From contig NZ_JAYESJ010000001.1 in assembly GCF_034720595.1 (NCBI RefSeq), forward strand, positions 3,312,001 to 3,376,000: a stretch of 64,000 bases of DNA. The letters are read 5' to 3'. Position numbers and translations under genes: made by a program. This DNA comes from Rhizobium sp. CC-YZS058 (lineage in GTDB: Bacteria; Pseudomonadota; Alphaproteobacteria; Rhizobiales; Rhizobiaceae). Numbering within the stretch: position 1 is the first letter of the stretch; each line of letters begins with the position of its first letter. The notes below the pieces were generated by a model, which saw only the letters and a list, made by a program, of their open reading frames with translations, had not been told where the DNA came from and did not search any database. Positions 24,521 through 33,499 of the stretch are shown piece after piece.

Positions 24521-25462
24521 ATGACCCCGCATCAGCTCAGCTCCGGCGATCTGCTTGCCGACCGCCGTGCCGAATATGCCCTGATGCTGGCGGACGCCGG
24601 CGACCATGCCGGCGCTGCGGATCTCGTGCGCCAGGCGCTGGAGCTTGCGCCCGGCTGGGCGGCCGGCTGGTTCCGGCTCGCCGACTATGAGGAGAAATCC
24701 GGCCGGAAAGAGGCGGCGATCGCCGCTCTCGACACGGTTCTGGCCTTGAGCCCGGACGATCTGTTCGGCGCCGGGCTGAAGCGGGCCGTGCTGCGCCAGG
24801 AGGAGGCGCCGGCGCCGGTGCCGAGCGCCTATGTGGCCCGCCTTTTCGACGATTATGCCGATCGGTTCGACACGGCGCTCGTGGAGCGGCTGGAGTATAC
24901 CGTGCCGCAGGCGCTGGCCGCCCTCGTCCTGCCGCTCATGCCGGAGCGCCCTCTCCCACTCGCGGTCGATCTCGGTTGCGGCACGGGCCTGTTCGGGTCC
25001 GAGATCCGCACGGCGGTCAAGCGGCTGGAGGGCTTCGACCTTTCTGCCGGCATGCTGGCAAAAGCGACCGAGAAGGGGCTCTACGACCATCTTGGCCAGG
25101 CCGACCTTTCCCTGCCCGCCGAAACCTCGGGCCTTTTCAACAGCGCGCTGGCCGAAGGGCGGGCCGATCTCGCCTCGGCGGCCGACGTGCTGATGTATCT
25201 CGGCGATCTCAAGGCCCCCTTCGCCCTGCTTCCGCGCCTGGTCCGAGCGGGAGGGCTGCTCGCCTTCTCCGTGGAAGATGCGGGCGAGGATGGCGATGTC
25301 GTGCTGCGCCCCTCGCTGCGCTACGCCCATTCGGAAGCCTACATTCGATCGCTTTGCGCACAGTACGGCTTCCGCATCGTGACTTTGGAGCGAAGGGCCA
25401 TTCGCAAAGATGCCGGAAACCCCATCTTCGGCATCCTGTTCGTTGCGCAGCGTGACCCGTGA
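24521..25462 (+). CDS. TPR-containing SAM-dependent methyltransferase (COG4976-like)
   Basis: This 313-aa protein has two TPR-like helices at the N-terminus (YALMLADAGDHAGAADLVRQAL, ELAPGWAAGWFRLADYE). A class I methyltransferase domain follows: LAVDLGCGTGLFGSEIR is motif I, LEGFDLSAGMLAKATEKG is motif II, and DVLMYLGDLKAPF is motif IV. YARLFDDYADRFD-like sequence (AYVARLFDDYADRFD) between them is typical of this family. The substrate is unknown. AAGGA precedes the ATG at 24521. The divergent small-membrane-protein gene lies 163 bases upstream. Confidence 0.8.
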   Translation: MTPHQLSSGDLLADRRAEYALMLADAGDHAGAADLVRQALELAPGWAAGWFRLADYEEKSGRKEAAIAALDTVLALSPDDLFGAGLKRAVLRQEEAPAPVPSAYVARLFDDYADRFDTALVERLEYTVPQALAALVLPLMPERPLPLAVDLGCGTGLFGSEIRTAVKRLEGFDLSAGMLAKATEKGLYDHLGQADLSLPAETSGLFNSALAEGRADLASAADVLMYLGDLKAPFALLPRLVRAGGLLAFSVEDAGEDGDVVLRPSLRYAHSEAYIRSLCAQYGFRIVTLERRAIRKDAGNPIFGILFVAQRDP

Positions 25463-25667
25463 GCGCAACATTGCTGCGAAGTTGGAATAGGTCAGCAATC
25501 CTTACATATTTTGCTTGCCGAACAGGGCGAAAAGCCTGATCTTGAAGGGGTCGGAGCGGCTCGGGCTTCCCCCTTCTCCCCGCCAGACGTCATCGAAATA
25601 CTTCTTGACGCCGCGCCGGCTCACCGGCGCTCGCCCTCGCTCGCCTTTCTCTTGCGGAGTTTGCGCC

Positions 25668-26300
25668 ATGACCCTGATGACCGCTCTCGGCGTGTGGAAC
25701 AGCAACGCCACCCGGCATTCCCCTCTCGAAGACGTGCAAGGCGTGCTGACGGGCAGCCTCGTCTCCGCGCTCGGCCTCTACCTGCTGGCAAGTGCCGGCC
25801 TTTTGACCGGCAGCACGGCGGGCGTCGCCTTCCTTCTCCATTATGCCTTCGGCGTCAATTTCGGCCTCTCCTTCTTCCTGCTCAACCTGCCGTTCTTCTA
25901 TCTTTCGCTGAAACGGCTGGGGCTCGCCTTCACGCTCAAGACCTTCGCGGCCATCGCGCTGACCTCCCTGATCGCCGACCTGCAGTCGCGCTTCCTCGTC
26001 ATCTCCTCCATTCATCCCGGCTGGGCGGCGCTGCTTGGCGGGTTGCTGCTCGGCTATGGATTGCTGGCGCTCTATCGCCATCGCGCAAGCCTCGGCGGCG
26101 TCGGCATTCTCGGCATCTACCTGCAGGAGCGCTTCGGCATCCGCGCCGGGCTCGTGCAGCTTGCCATCGATCTCTGCGTGCTCGCCGCCGCCTTCTTCGT
26201 CACCACGCCGCCGATCGTGCTCTATTCGGTGCTGGGCGCCGTGGCGCTCAATCTCTTCCTGACGATCAACCACCGCGCCGACCGCTACATCGCTCTTTGA
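25668..26300 (+). CDS. YitT family membrane protein
   Basis: This 210-aa protein has five or six hydrophobic helices. DVQGVLTGSLVSALGLYLLASAGLLTGSTAGVAFLLHY matches the YitT (DUF161) N-terminal repeat, and FGLSFFLLNLPFFYLSLKRLG and GGLLLGYGLLALYRHRASLGGVGILGIYLQ match the second. The family is found in the cytoplasmic membrane, and its function is not established. The start at 25668 has GGAG eight bases upstream; the frame continues upstream without membrane character. It seems to be a single-gene unit. Confidence 0.8.
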   Translation: MTLMTALGVWNSNATRHSPLEDVQGVLTGSLVSALGLYLLASAGLLTGSTAGVAFLLHYAFGVNFGLSFFLLNLPFFYLSLKRLGLAFTLKTFAAIALTSLIADLQSRFLVISSIHPGWAALLGGLLLGYGLLALYRHRASLGGVGILGIYLQERFGIRAGLVQLAIDLCVLAAAFFVTTPPIVLYSVLGAVALNLFLTINHRADRYIAL

Positions 26301-26455
26301 GCCTCGTCCCCGCCGCGCAGGCGCGATGCGAGCGGCCCCGGCAGGCATCTTGCCGCACGTCGAACCCCGTCCCCTACATTCTGCGTCTTGTGCGCCGCAG
26401 CGACTGCGTTAGGCTGCACTGGCCGACGACGGCTTAAAAAGAAGGAACAAGGGGA

Positions 26456-27211
26456 ATGCGCGTGAAGACGATCCTGATGACCGCTGGCCTGATACTGGCC
26501 GCGACCGGCCTCGCCCGGGCCGAAGACACGATCACCATCGCGACCGAAGGTGCCTACCCGCCCTTCAACTATGCCGATACGGACGGCACGCTGAAGGGCA
26601 TGGACGTCGATATCGCCAATGCGCTCTGCGAGGAAATGAAGGCCAAGTGCACGATCGTCTCCCAGGAATGGGACGGCATGATCCCGGCTCTGACCGCCAA
26701 GAAGTTCGACGCGATCGTCGCCTCGATGTCGATCACCGAGGAACGCAAGAAGCAGATCGACTTCACCAACAAATATTATTCGCAGCCGCTTTCGGTCGGC
26801 GTGATGAAGGACAGCGCGGTGACCGGGCTGACGCCGGAGGACATGAAAGGCCACACGATCGGCGCACAGGGCTCCACCACCCAGGCCGATTATGCCGAGG
26901 ACCACTATGGCAAGGCCGGCGCCGAGGTGAAGCTCTACCCGAGCAACGACGAAGCCACCGCCGACCTGCAGAACGGCCGTCTGGACGCGCTGATCGTCGA
27001 CAAGTTCGTTCTCGTCGACTGGCTGAACAAGGACGGTAAGGACTGCTGCAAGCTTCTGGGCGATGTTCCCGGCACGCAGACGGAAGTCGGCATCGGTCTG
27101 CGCAAGGGCGATCCGTTGAAGGAAAAGTTCAACGCCGCGATCGACGCGATCGTCAAGAACGGCACCTATGCCAAGATCAACAAGAAGTATTTCCCCTTCG
27201 ACATCTATTGA
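26456..27211 (+). CDS. Amino-acid ABC transporter substrate-binding protein (Lys/Arg/Orn/His type)
   Basis: This 251-aa periplasmic protein has a signal peptide (KTILMTAGLILAATGLARA). The mature part starts EDTITIATEGAYPPFNYADTDG, a hallmark of HisJ/ArgT-type binding proteins, followed by GMDVDIANALCEEM and ASMSITEERKKQIDFT. A Cys pair (DCCKLL) is unusual. It captures a basic amino acid or opine-like compound for an ABC permease. No permease or ATPase gene is adjacent, so it is an orphan component here. A GTG at 26462 is an alternative start. A strong terminator follows the stop codon. Confidence 0.85.
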   Translation: MRVKTILMTAGLILAATGLARAEDTITIATEGAYPPFNYADTDGTLKGMDVDIANALCEEMKAKCTIVSQEWDGMIPALTAKKFDAIVASMSITEERKKQIDFTNKYYSQPLSVGVMKDSAVTGLTPEDMKGHTIGAQGSTTQADYAEDHYGKAGAEVKLYPSNDEATADLQNGRLDALIVDKFVLVDWLNKDGKDCCKLLGDVPGTQTEVGIGLRKGDPLKEKFNAAIDAIVKNGTYAKINKKYFPFDIY

Positions 27212-27246
27212 TCCGTTGACCGGCCTGCCGGTCTGCCGAACCCTCC

Positions 27247-27278
27247 GCCGGAGTGCAGTCGCCTGCGCTCCGGCTTTT
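27247..27278 (+). terminator. Rho-independent terminator after the binding-protein gene
   Basis: The arms 27247-27258 and 27263-27274 form a 12-bp GC-rich stem with one mismatch or wobble and a 4-base loop (TCGC), followed by TTTT. It would end transcription of the substrate-binding protein gene before dadA-like. Confidence 0.75.
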
Positions 27279-27329
27279 GCATTCGCGCCGCCTGGCCCCC
27301 AGCTGCGGCGGACTCGCATGGTGAAATGA

Positions 27330-28586
27330 ATGGTGACCGTCGATTGTCTTGTTCTTGGTGCCGGAATTGTCGGCGTCAGCGCTGCGCTTCATCTCCAGGA
27401 CCGCGGGCGCTCGGTCCTCCTCCTCGATCGCGCGGCACCCGGCCACGGCACGAGCTATGGCAATGCGGGGCTGATCGAGCGCTCCTCGGTCGTTCCCTAT
27501 GCCTTCCCGCGCAAGCTCTCCGCACTTCTTGCCTATGGAATGAACCGGCGATCGGACGTGCGCTATGACTGGTCCTATCTGCCGAAGATCGCGCCTTTCC
27601 TGCTGCGCTACTGGCAGGCTTCGGCCCCGAACGCTCTGGAGGCTTCCGCCAGGGCGCTGCTTCCGCTGATCGAGGCTTCGATCGACGAACACAAGGCGCT
27701 CGCCCGTCGCGCCGGCGCGGAAGGACTGATGCGGGCCGGCGGCTGGGTGTCGCTCTACAAGGATCCCGCCGCCTTTGCCCTGGCGGCGAAAGAAGCCGAG
27801 GCGCTGCGATCCTCCCACGGACTTGCCGTTTCCGTGCTCGACCGCGCAGCCTTCCTGACCCTGGAGCCGGCCTTCCATGCGGGAGCATCGATCGCCGGCG
27901 CCGTTCACTGGCGCGATCCGCTGACGGTGGAAGACCCGCTTGCCCTGACCACCGCCTATGCCGGGCTCTTCACCCGTGAGGGCGGACAGATTGCGATCGG
28001 TTCGGCAGAGAGCCTGCGCCGCGAGGGAGAACTCTGGCTCGTCGAGACGTCGGAGGGGAGTGTCGGGGCGCGTGACGTGGTCGTGGCGCTGGGGGCGCAG
28101 TCCGCCACGCTGCTCGCCCGCTTCAATCTCAGGATCCCGATGGCCGCCAAGCGCGGCTATCATCGCCATTATCGCCAGGCGGCGAGCGGCATGCCGGATC
28201 GGCCGGTGGTGGACGAGGAGGCCGGCTATGTGCTGGCGCCGATGCGGCAAGGTCTCAGGCTGACGACCGGCATCGAATTCGCCTCGTTCGATCGTGCCGC
28301 CAACGCCATCCAGCTCTCCGCCTGCGAGACGGCAGCGCGCGGCCTGCTCGACCTTGGGCCGCCGGTGGAGGCGCAGCCTTGGCTGGGCTTTCGCCCCTGC
28401 TTGCCGGACATGAAGCCGGTGATCGGCGCCGTTCCCGGTCAAGATGGTCTCTGGTGCGATTTCGGCCACGCCCATCACGGGCTGACGCTCGGGCCCGTCA
28501 GCGGACGGCTGCTGGCCGATCTCGTGACGGGCAAGCCAGCTTTTGCCGATACTGAACCCTTCTCGCCTGCCCGTTTCGGGCGCTGA
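27330..28586 (+). CDS. FAD-dependent oxidoreductase, D-amino acid dehydrogenase (DadA) type
   Basis: This 418-aa protein begins VDCLVLGAGIVGVSAALHLQDRGRSVLLLDR, the Rossmann FAD-binding fold, with GHGTSYGNAGLIERSS, a DadA-like signature. The C-terminus has WLGFRPCLPDMKPVIGAVPGQDGLW and FGHAHHGLTLGPVSGRLLADL, typical of the DAO superfamily. It should deaminate D-amino acids to keto acids and feed electrons to the respiratory chain. It lies 118 bases after a basic-amino-acid binding protein; a shared nutrient role is possible, though the terminator between them argues against a tight operon. Sarcosine- or opine-oxidase activity cannot be excluded. Confidence 0.85.
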   Translation: MVTVDCLVLGAGIVGVSAALHLQDRGRSVLLLDRAAPGHGTSYGNAGLIERSSVVPYAFPRKLSALLAYGMNRRSDVRYDWSYLPKIAPFLLRYWQASAPNALEASARALLPLIEASIDEHKALARRAGAEGLMRAGGWVSLYKDPAAFALAAKEAEALRSSHGLAVSVLDRAAFLTLEPAFHAGASIAGAVHWRDPLTVEDPLALTTAYAGLFTREGGQIAIGSAESLRREGELWLVETSEGSVGARDVVVALGAQSATLLARFNLRIPMAAKRGYHRHYRQAASGMPDRPVVDEEAGYVLAPMRQGLRLTTGIEFASFDRAANAIQLSACETAARGLLDLGPPVEAQPWLGFRPCLPDMKPVIGAVPGQDGLWCDFGHAHHGLTLGPVSGRLLADLVTGKPAFADTEPFSPARFGR

Positions 28587-28660
28587 CCCTGCGGGGCAAG
28601 GGTCCGCGCCGTTCAACGTTTACCCTGCAGACCAACGCCTGATCGAGAAACCTGTCCTTC

Positions 28661-28948
28661 TCAGCGTTCACCGCCGAAGCCGGAGAGCCAGGCCTTGCGC
28701 CGCGCCTGATCGGCCAGTCCATAGGGGCAACGGGCCATGGAGCGTCCCTCGAAGGCCGCGCGCCGTCCTTCAAGCCGCAACCGACGGATGTCAGCCGCGC
28801 AAAGCTCGGCGGGCATGGCCGGCAGGCTGTAGGCCTCGGCAAGGCTGAGACCGGGCCGGCGCTCCGCTGCCACCCCTGTGCCAAGGCCGATCTGCGCGAG
28901 CTCGGCGGGAGCCGCGCTCTCGACCCGTTCTTTTTCCGTGAAGCTCAT
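28661..28948 (-). CDS. RMF-like small protein (ribosome modulation factor family candidate)
   Basis: This 95-aa protein ends in a segment strikingly like E. coli ribosome modulation factor. RLEGRRAAFEGRS, then CPYG, then RRKAWLSGF follows the RMF order 'R-G-x-x-A-x-x-G-R-S-x-x-x-C-P-Y-...-R-x-x-W-L-x-G'. The first 50 residues, rich in Ala/Glu, are extra relative to the 55-aa enteric protein. RMF binds 70S ribosomes and drives formation of inactive 100S dimers. Its start (MSFTEK, 28948) follows a purine-rich site. Identity rests on motif spacing that I compared from memory. Confidence 0.6.
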   Translation of the reverse strand: MSFTEKERVESAAPAELAQIGLGTGVAAERRPGLSLAEAYSLPAMPAELCAADIRRLRLEGRRAAFEGRSMARCPYGLADQARRKAWLSGFGGER

Positions 28949-29033
28949 GATCACACCCTTCCCGTTTCGAAGGACACCCAAACCATATTACTCCTTTCGG
29001 AACCGCTAAGGCACGACATTTTTTCGTAATCCA

Positions 29034-29228
29034 TCAAGGGCCCGGGCGCACGCCGGTCTGCGGCGCGGCCTCGTCCATCGCCTTGCCCACGGCGCTCTTT
29101 TCCTTGGACTCACCCTTGGCGGCGCCACTCTCCTGGCGCGCCAGTTCACGGTCGATCGTGGCGCGATCGCCCTCTGCCGGCTCCTGCAGGATATCGTTTT
29201 CCGCGGCCTTCGGCTGTGCCTTGTCCAT
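29034..29228 (-). CDS. Small hydrophilic hypothetical protein
   Basis: This is a 64-aa, highly charged protein (MDKAQPKAAENDILQEPAEG, then many Glu, Lys, Arg and Ser), with no signal peptide or membrane helix and probably largely disordered. GGAG lies six bases upstream of the ATG, which supports translation. It lies upstream of the RMF-like gene on the same strand, 85 bases apart. I recognise no family; similar small proteins in rhizobia are often stress-induced, but nothing here proves that. Confidence 0.55.
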   Translation of the reverse strand: MDKAQPKAAENDILQEPAEGDRATIDRELARQESGAAKGESKEKSAVGKAMDEAAPQTGVRPGP

Positions 29229-29391
29229 CGTCGTCTCCTTCCGTTCTTCCGGTTGTGACAGTGAGGTGAGAACGGTGCCTCGTGCGGAAGGTTCCGCGAG
29301 AGCCCGGCGCCGGTGCGCTAGCGTTCGAAAGCAGCCGGCACTGCGCGGCCGATGATCTTCAAATTCGCCGCGGCGAGGCTACATTGAGGAC

Positions 29392-31926
29392 GTGAACCAG
29401 CTTTCCGCACCTCCCCCCGCCGGCACATCCGGCCCGCTTGTCCTTCCACCGCCGTTCCTGCGCTGGTTCGCGGACAAGGGCTGGCAGCCGCGTGCCCATC
29501 AGCTCGACCTTTTGAGCCGGACGCGGGCCGGGGAAAGCATGTTGCTGATTGCGCCGACCGGCGCCGGCAAGACGCTGGCCGGCTTCCTGCCGGCGCTGAC
29601 GGCGCTCGCCGAGCGCGGCAAGGTGCCGCCCGGCAGCGGCTTTCGCGGCATCCACACGCTCTATATCTCGCCCTTGAAGGCGCTCGCGGTCGATATCGAG
29701 CGCAATCTGATGAAGCCCGTCAGCGAGATGGGCCTGCCGATCCGCATCGAGAACCGCACCGGCGACACGCCGCAGGCCAAGCGCCAGCGCCAGAAGGTGA
29801 ACCCGCCGGATATTCTGCTGACGACGCCCGAGCAGGTGGCACTGCTGATCGCCAACGGCGAGGCCGAGCGCTTCTTCAAGGACCTGAAATTCGTCATCTT
29901 CGACGAGCTGCATTCGCTGGTGACCTCCAAGCGCGGGCATCTCCTGGCCCTGGGCCTGGCACGGCTGCGCAAGCTCGCGCCGGACCTGACCACGATCGGC
30001 CTTTCGGCGACAGTCGCCGACCCCATGGACCTGCAGCGCTGGCTGGTGTCGCAGACGCCGGAGGAGGAGCGCCATGCCGGCGTGATCCTCGTCGAAGGCG
30101 GCGCCAAGCCGGAGATCTCGATCCTGAAGAGCGATGGGCGCGTGCCCTGGTCCGGACATTCTGCGCGCTATGCCATGGCCGAGGTCTATGAGGCGATCAA
30201 GCGGCACAAGACGGCGCTGCTCTTCGTCAACACGAGGAACCAGGCGGAACTGCTTTTCCAGGAGCTCTGGACGATCAACGAGGACAGCCTGCCGATCGCG
30301 CTGCATCACGGTTCGCTCGATGCCGGCCAGCGGCGCAAGGTGGAGGCGGCGATGGCGGAAAACCGCCTGCGCGCGGTCGTGGCCACCTCGACGCTCGATC
30401 TCGGCATCGACTGGGGCGATGTCGATCTCGTGATCCATGTCGGCGCGCCGAAGGGCGCCTCGCGTCTGGCCCAGCGCATCGGCCGGGCCAATCACCGCAT
30501 GGACGAGCCGAGCCAGGCGATCCTGGTGCCGGGCAATCGATTCGAGGTGATGGAATGCCAGGCGGCGCTCGATGCCAATTATCTCGGCGCCCAGGACACG
30601 CCGCCTGTGGGACGCGGGGCGCTGGATGTGCTCGCCCAGCACGTGCTCGGCATGGCCTGCGCCGCCCCTTTCGATCCGCTGCTCCTGTTCGATGAGATCA
30701 CCAGCGCCTCGCCCTATCGCGCGCTTGAATGGGAGACCTTCGAGCGCATCATCGATTTCATCGCCACCGGCGGCTATGCGCTGCGCACCTATGAGCGCTA
30801 CGCCCGGATCCGCAAGACGGAAGACGGGCTCTGGCGGGTTTCGAACGGCAAGGTGGCGCAGCAATATCGGCTGAATGTCGGGACGATCATCGAATCGCCC
30901 ATGCTCAATGTCCGGCTCGTCAGCGGCAGTCGGCGCTCCATGCTCGGCCGCGGCGGGCTGACGCTCGGCAAGGTCGAGGAGTTCTTCCTCGAAATGCTTT
31001 CTCCCGGCGATACGTTTCTCTTCGGCGGCAAGGTGCTGCGCTTCGAAGGCATCCGCGAAAGCGAGTGCCTGGTGACGCAGGGCTATCAGATGGACCCGAA
31101 GATCCCCTCCTATGCCGGCGGCAAGTTTCCGCTCTCCACCTACCTCGCCAGCCGCGTGCGGCGCATGCTGGCCGATCCCGAAGCCCATGGCGACCTGCCC
31201 GATCAGGTGCGCGACTGGCTGGCCGTGCAGCGCGATGTGTCCATGCTGCCGCGCGAGGACGAGCTGCTGGTCGAGACCTTTCCGCGCGGCAACCGCTTCT
31301 TCATGGTGGCCTATGCCTTCGAGGGGCGGCTGGCGCACCAGACGCTCGGCATGCTGCTCACCCGCCGCATGGACCGGGCCGGGCTGCAGCCCATGGGATT
31401 CGTCGCCACCGATTATTCGCTGGCGATCTGGGCCATGGAGGATCTCGGCGCGGCCTTTGCCGCCGGGCAGCCCTCGCTCGGCGAACTCTTCGACGAGGAC
31501 ATGCTGGGCGACGATCTGGAAGCCTGGCTCGACGAGAGCTTTCTTTTGAAGCGCACCTTCCGCAACTGCGCGATCATTGCCGGCCTGATCGAGCCGCGCC
31601 ATCCCGGCAAGGAGAAGACCGGCCGGCAGGTCACCGTGTCGAGCGACCTTATTTACGACGTGTTGCGCAGCCATGAGCCGGACCACATCCTTCTGGAAGC
31701 GACGCGCAACGATGCGGCAACAGGGCTTTTGGATATCGGCCGGCTTGGCGATATGCTGGTGCGAATCAAGAGCCACATCACCCACTTGCCGCTGACGCGG
31801 GTGTCGCCGCTGGCCGTGCCGATCATGCTGGAGATCGGCCGCGAGGCGGTGCCCGGCCAGTCGCAGGATCTGCTGCTGGCGGGAGCCGCGGACGAGCTGA
31901 TCTCGGAGGCGATGGGCACAGACTGA
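29392..31926 (+). CDS. Ligase-associated DEXH-box DNA helicase (Lhr-type)
   Basis: This 844-aa superfamily 2 helicase has LLIAPTGAGKTLAGFLPAL with Walker A Lys60, VIFDELHSL as DEXH motif II, TIGLSATVAD as motif III, and SRLAQRIGRANHR as motif VI. Its C-terminal part (SMLGRGGLTLGKVEEFFLEML, GDTFLFGGKVLRFEG) fits the DUF1998/Lhr winged-helix and beta-barrel core. It translocates on single-stranded DNA and belongs to the 'ligase-associated DNA damage response' group, named because a ligase, an exonuclease and PdeM are often neighbours. Here only PdeM is adjacent. The start is GTG with a close GAGGA site. Confidence 0.9.
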   Translation: MNQLSAPPPAGTSGPLVLPPPFLRWFADKGWQPRAHQLDLLSRTRAGESMLLIAPTGAGKTLAGFLPALTALAERGKVPPGSGFRGIHTLYISPLKALAVDIERNLMKPVSEMGLPIRIENRTGDTPQAKRQRQKVNPPDILLTTPEQVALLIANGEAERFFKDLKFVIFDELHSLVTSKRGHLLALGLARLRKLAPDLTTIGLSATVADPMDLQRWLVSQTPEEERHAGVILVEGGAKPEISILKSDGRVPWSGHSARYAMAEVYEAIKRHKTALLFVNTRNQAELLFQELWTINEDSLPIALHHGSLDAGQRRKVEAAMAENRLRAVVATSTLDLGIDWGDVDLVIHVGAPKGASRLAQRIGRANHRMDEPSQAILVPGNRFEVMECQAALDANYLGAQDTPPVGRGALDVLAQHVLGMACAAPFDPLLLFDEITSASPYRALEWETFERIIDFIATGGYALRTYERYARIRKTEDGLWRVSNGKVAQQYRLNVGTIIESPMLNVRLVSGSRRSMLGRGGLTLGKVEEFFLEMLSPGDTFLFGGKVLRFEGIRESECLVTQGYQMDPKIPSYAGGKFPLSTYLASRVRRMLADPEAHGDLPDQVRDWLAVQRDVSMLPREDELLVETFPRGNRFFMVAYAFEGRLAHQTLGMLLTRRMDRAGLQPMGFVATDYSLAIWAMEDLGAAFAAGQPSLGELFDEDMLGDDLEAWLDESFLLKRTFRNCAIIAGLIEPRHPGKEKTGRQVTVSSDLIYDVLRSHEPDHILLEATRNDAATGLLDIGRLGDMLVRIKSHITHLPLTRVSPLAVPIMLEIGREAVPGQSQDLLLAGAADELISEAMGTD

Positions 31927-31977
31927 CCGGCCACCGAAACTTCGGTCCGGCGCGAAAGACGAAGACCGAACGAGACC

Positions 31978-32706
31978 ATGAGCCGACTGTCCCATGCCCT
32001 TCGCCGCCTCGGCGAAACGCCGCCCACGCTTCCCGAGCGGATCACCGTCAACGGCGTCGAGGCCGTGTGCGATCCCCTGGGCGGGCTGTACCTGCCGGAG
32101 GACAAGGTGCTGATCGTGTCCGATCTGCATCTGGAAAAGGGCTCCGCCTTTGCCCGCCGCGGCATGATGCTGCCGCCCTATGATACGCTGATGACGCTGA
32201 AGCTGCTCGAAGTGCTGATCGCCAGACACGATCCGAAGGTGGTGATCAGTCTCGGCGACGCCTTTCACGACCGCAAGGGCGCGGCCCATATGCCTGCCCC
32301 CTTCCGCGCCATGATCGAGACCATGGCGCGCGGGCGCGAATGGATCTGGATCACCGGCAACCATGACCCGGAGGCGCCGGCCGGCCTGCCCGGCCAGTCA
32401 CTCGAGATGCTGCGGCTGAACGGCCTGACCTTCCGCCATGAGCCGGAAGCCGGCACTGCCGCCGGCGAGATCGCCGGACATCTGCATCCGGCCGCCACCG
32501 TCCGCCGGCGCGAGACGCTGGTTCGGCGCGCCTGCTTCGCGACCGATGGCGCCCGGCTCGTCATGCCGGCCTTCGGCGTCACCACCGGCGGCATGGACCT
32601 GGCGCACCGCGCCTTTTCCGGCCTTTTCGAACAGGCGCGGCTGATGGCCCACATGCTCGGGCGCGACCGGATCTACTCCGTCCGCTTCGACCGGCTGCTT
32701 GCCTGA
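31978..32706 (+). CDS. pdeM: Ligase-associated DNA damage response endonuclease PdeM
   Basis: This 242-aa calcineurin-like metallophosphatase has motifs VLIVSDLHLEKGSAF, VVISLGDAFHDRKG, WIWITGNHDPE and AGHLHPAA, in the standard order that binds two metal ions. PdeM-specific features include the early GLYLPEDK and the end PAFGVTTGGMDL. It is the standard partner of the Lhr-type helicase, 51 bases upstream on the same strand. It is thought to cut DNA in the damage response; the biological substrate is not settled. Confidence 0.9.
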   Translation: MSRLSHALRRLGETPPTLPERITVNGVEAVCDPLGGLYLPEDKVLIVSDLHLEKGSAFARRGMMLPPYDTLMTLKLLEVLIARHDPKVVISLGDAFHDRKGAAHMPAPFRAMIETMARGREWIWITGNHDPEAPAGLPGQSLEMLRLNGLTFRHEPEAGTAAGEIAGHLHPAATVRRRETLVRRACFATDGARLVMPAFGVTTGGMDLAHRAFSGLFEQARLMAHMLGRDRIYSVRFDRLLA

Positions 32707-32727
32707 CGAGGCAGGCCGGAACGACCC

Positions 32728-33489
32728 TCACATCCGATAGAGATAGAGCCTCGTCTGCCGTGCATCGTCCACCTGCACGATGCGCTCCGGCGTCTGGTCC
32801 GGCACGGGAAAGCTGTTGCTGACGAAAAGCGACCCCGGCCGCATCTCCGCCCGCGCCTTCTCAAAGAGCTTCGGCATCGGCACGGGCGAAAGGAAGCAGT
32901 AGACGAAGTCATAGGCCGAAAGATCGGCCTTCCAGAGGCTGAGGCGCTGGAACCGCGCATTGGCGAGGCCGGAGACCGACAGCCTGATCCGGGAAGCGAG
33001 ATAGGGCAGCGGGGCGTTCTCGATGCCGGTCGCGAAGAGATGCGGGCCGCGCCGGGCGAGCGGCAGGACAACGCTGCCGAGCCCGCTGCCGAGATCGACC
33101 AGCTTTCGCGCGCCGGCCTCCTCCGCCAGCTCCCCCAGCGCGGCCGCCGTTGTGGCATTCGTGAGGTAGAGCGGCACGCGCTCGCCGGCGCTGTTCCAGG
33201 AAATGAGCAGGGTCAGCACGAAGGCCGCGAGAAAGACCCAGGCCGGCAGCTGGATACCGTAGACGACGAGGAAAGGCATGAGGATCTGGACCGGGAGCCA
33301 GATCCGCGGCAGGCGGAACCCGGCCGTCAAGCCGGCGGCAATCAGCCCCTGCGCCAGCAATGTCGCCCTGCGGTCCTCGAAGGGCAGCAGATGAGCAAGG
33401 AGCGCACCAGCCACCTGGGCGGCGATCACGGCCGCGAAGACCAGGAGCCGTCCGGTCGCGGGCCTGCGGCCCTGAGGCTGGTCCGCCAT
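32728..33489 (-). CDS. Membrane-anchored class I SAM-dependent methyltransferase
   Basis: This 253-aa protein has three or four N-terminal hydrophobic helices (RLLVFAAVIAAQVAGALLAHL, LIAAGLTAGFRL, VQILMPFLVVYGI, WVFLAAFVLTLLISW) over about residues 13-97. A compact methyltransferase domain follows (KLVDLGSGLGSVVLPLARR as motif I, ATGIENAPLPYLASR as motif II, YDFVYCFLSPVPMPKL as motif IV). The catalytic domain faces the cytoplasm. The family's target is unknown. It begins ten bases after the AsnC-like gene, so the two form an operon. Confidence 0.75.
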   Translation of the reverse strand: MADQPQGRRPATGRLLVFAAVIAAQVAGALLAHLLPFEDRRATLLAQGLIAAGLTAGFRLPRIWLPVQILMPFLVVYGIQLPAWVFLAAFVLTLLISWNSAGERVPLYLTNATTAAALGELAEEAGARKLVDLGSGLGSVVLPLARRGPHLFATGIENAPLPYLASRIRLSVSGLANARFQRLSLWKADLSAYDFVYCFLSPVPMPKLFEKARAEMRPGSLFVSNSFPVPDQTPERIVQVDDARQTRLYLYRM

Positions 33490-33499
33490 TCCCGGTCCG

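Noticed and set aside
29359..32364. A 1001-codon open frame on the minus strand opposite the helicase and PdeM genes
   Set aside because: Same shadow effect; it spans two genes and the gap and has no domain.
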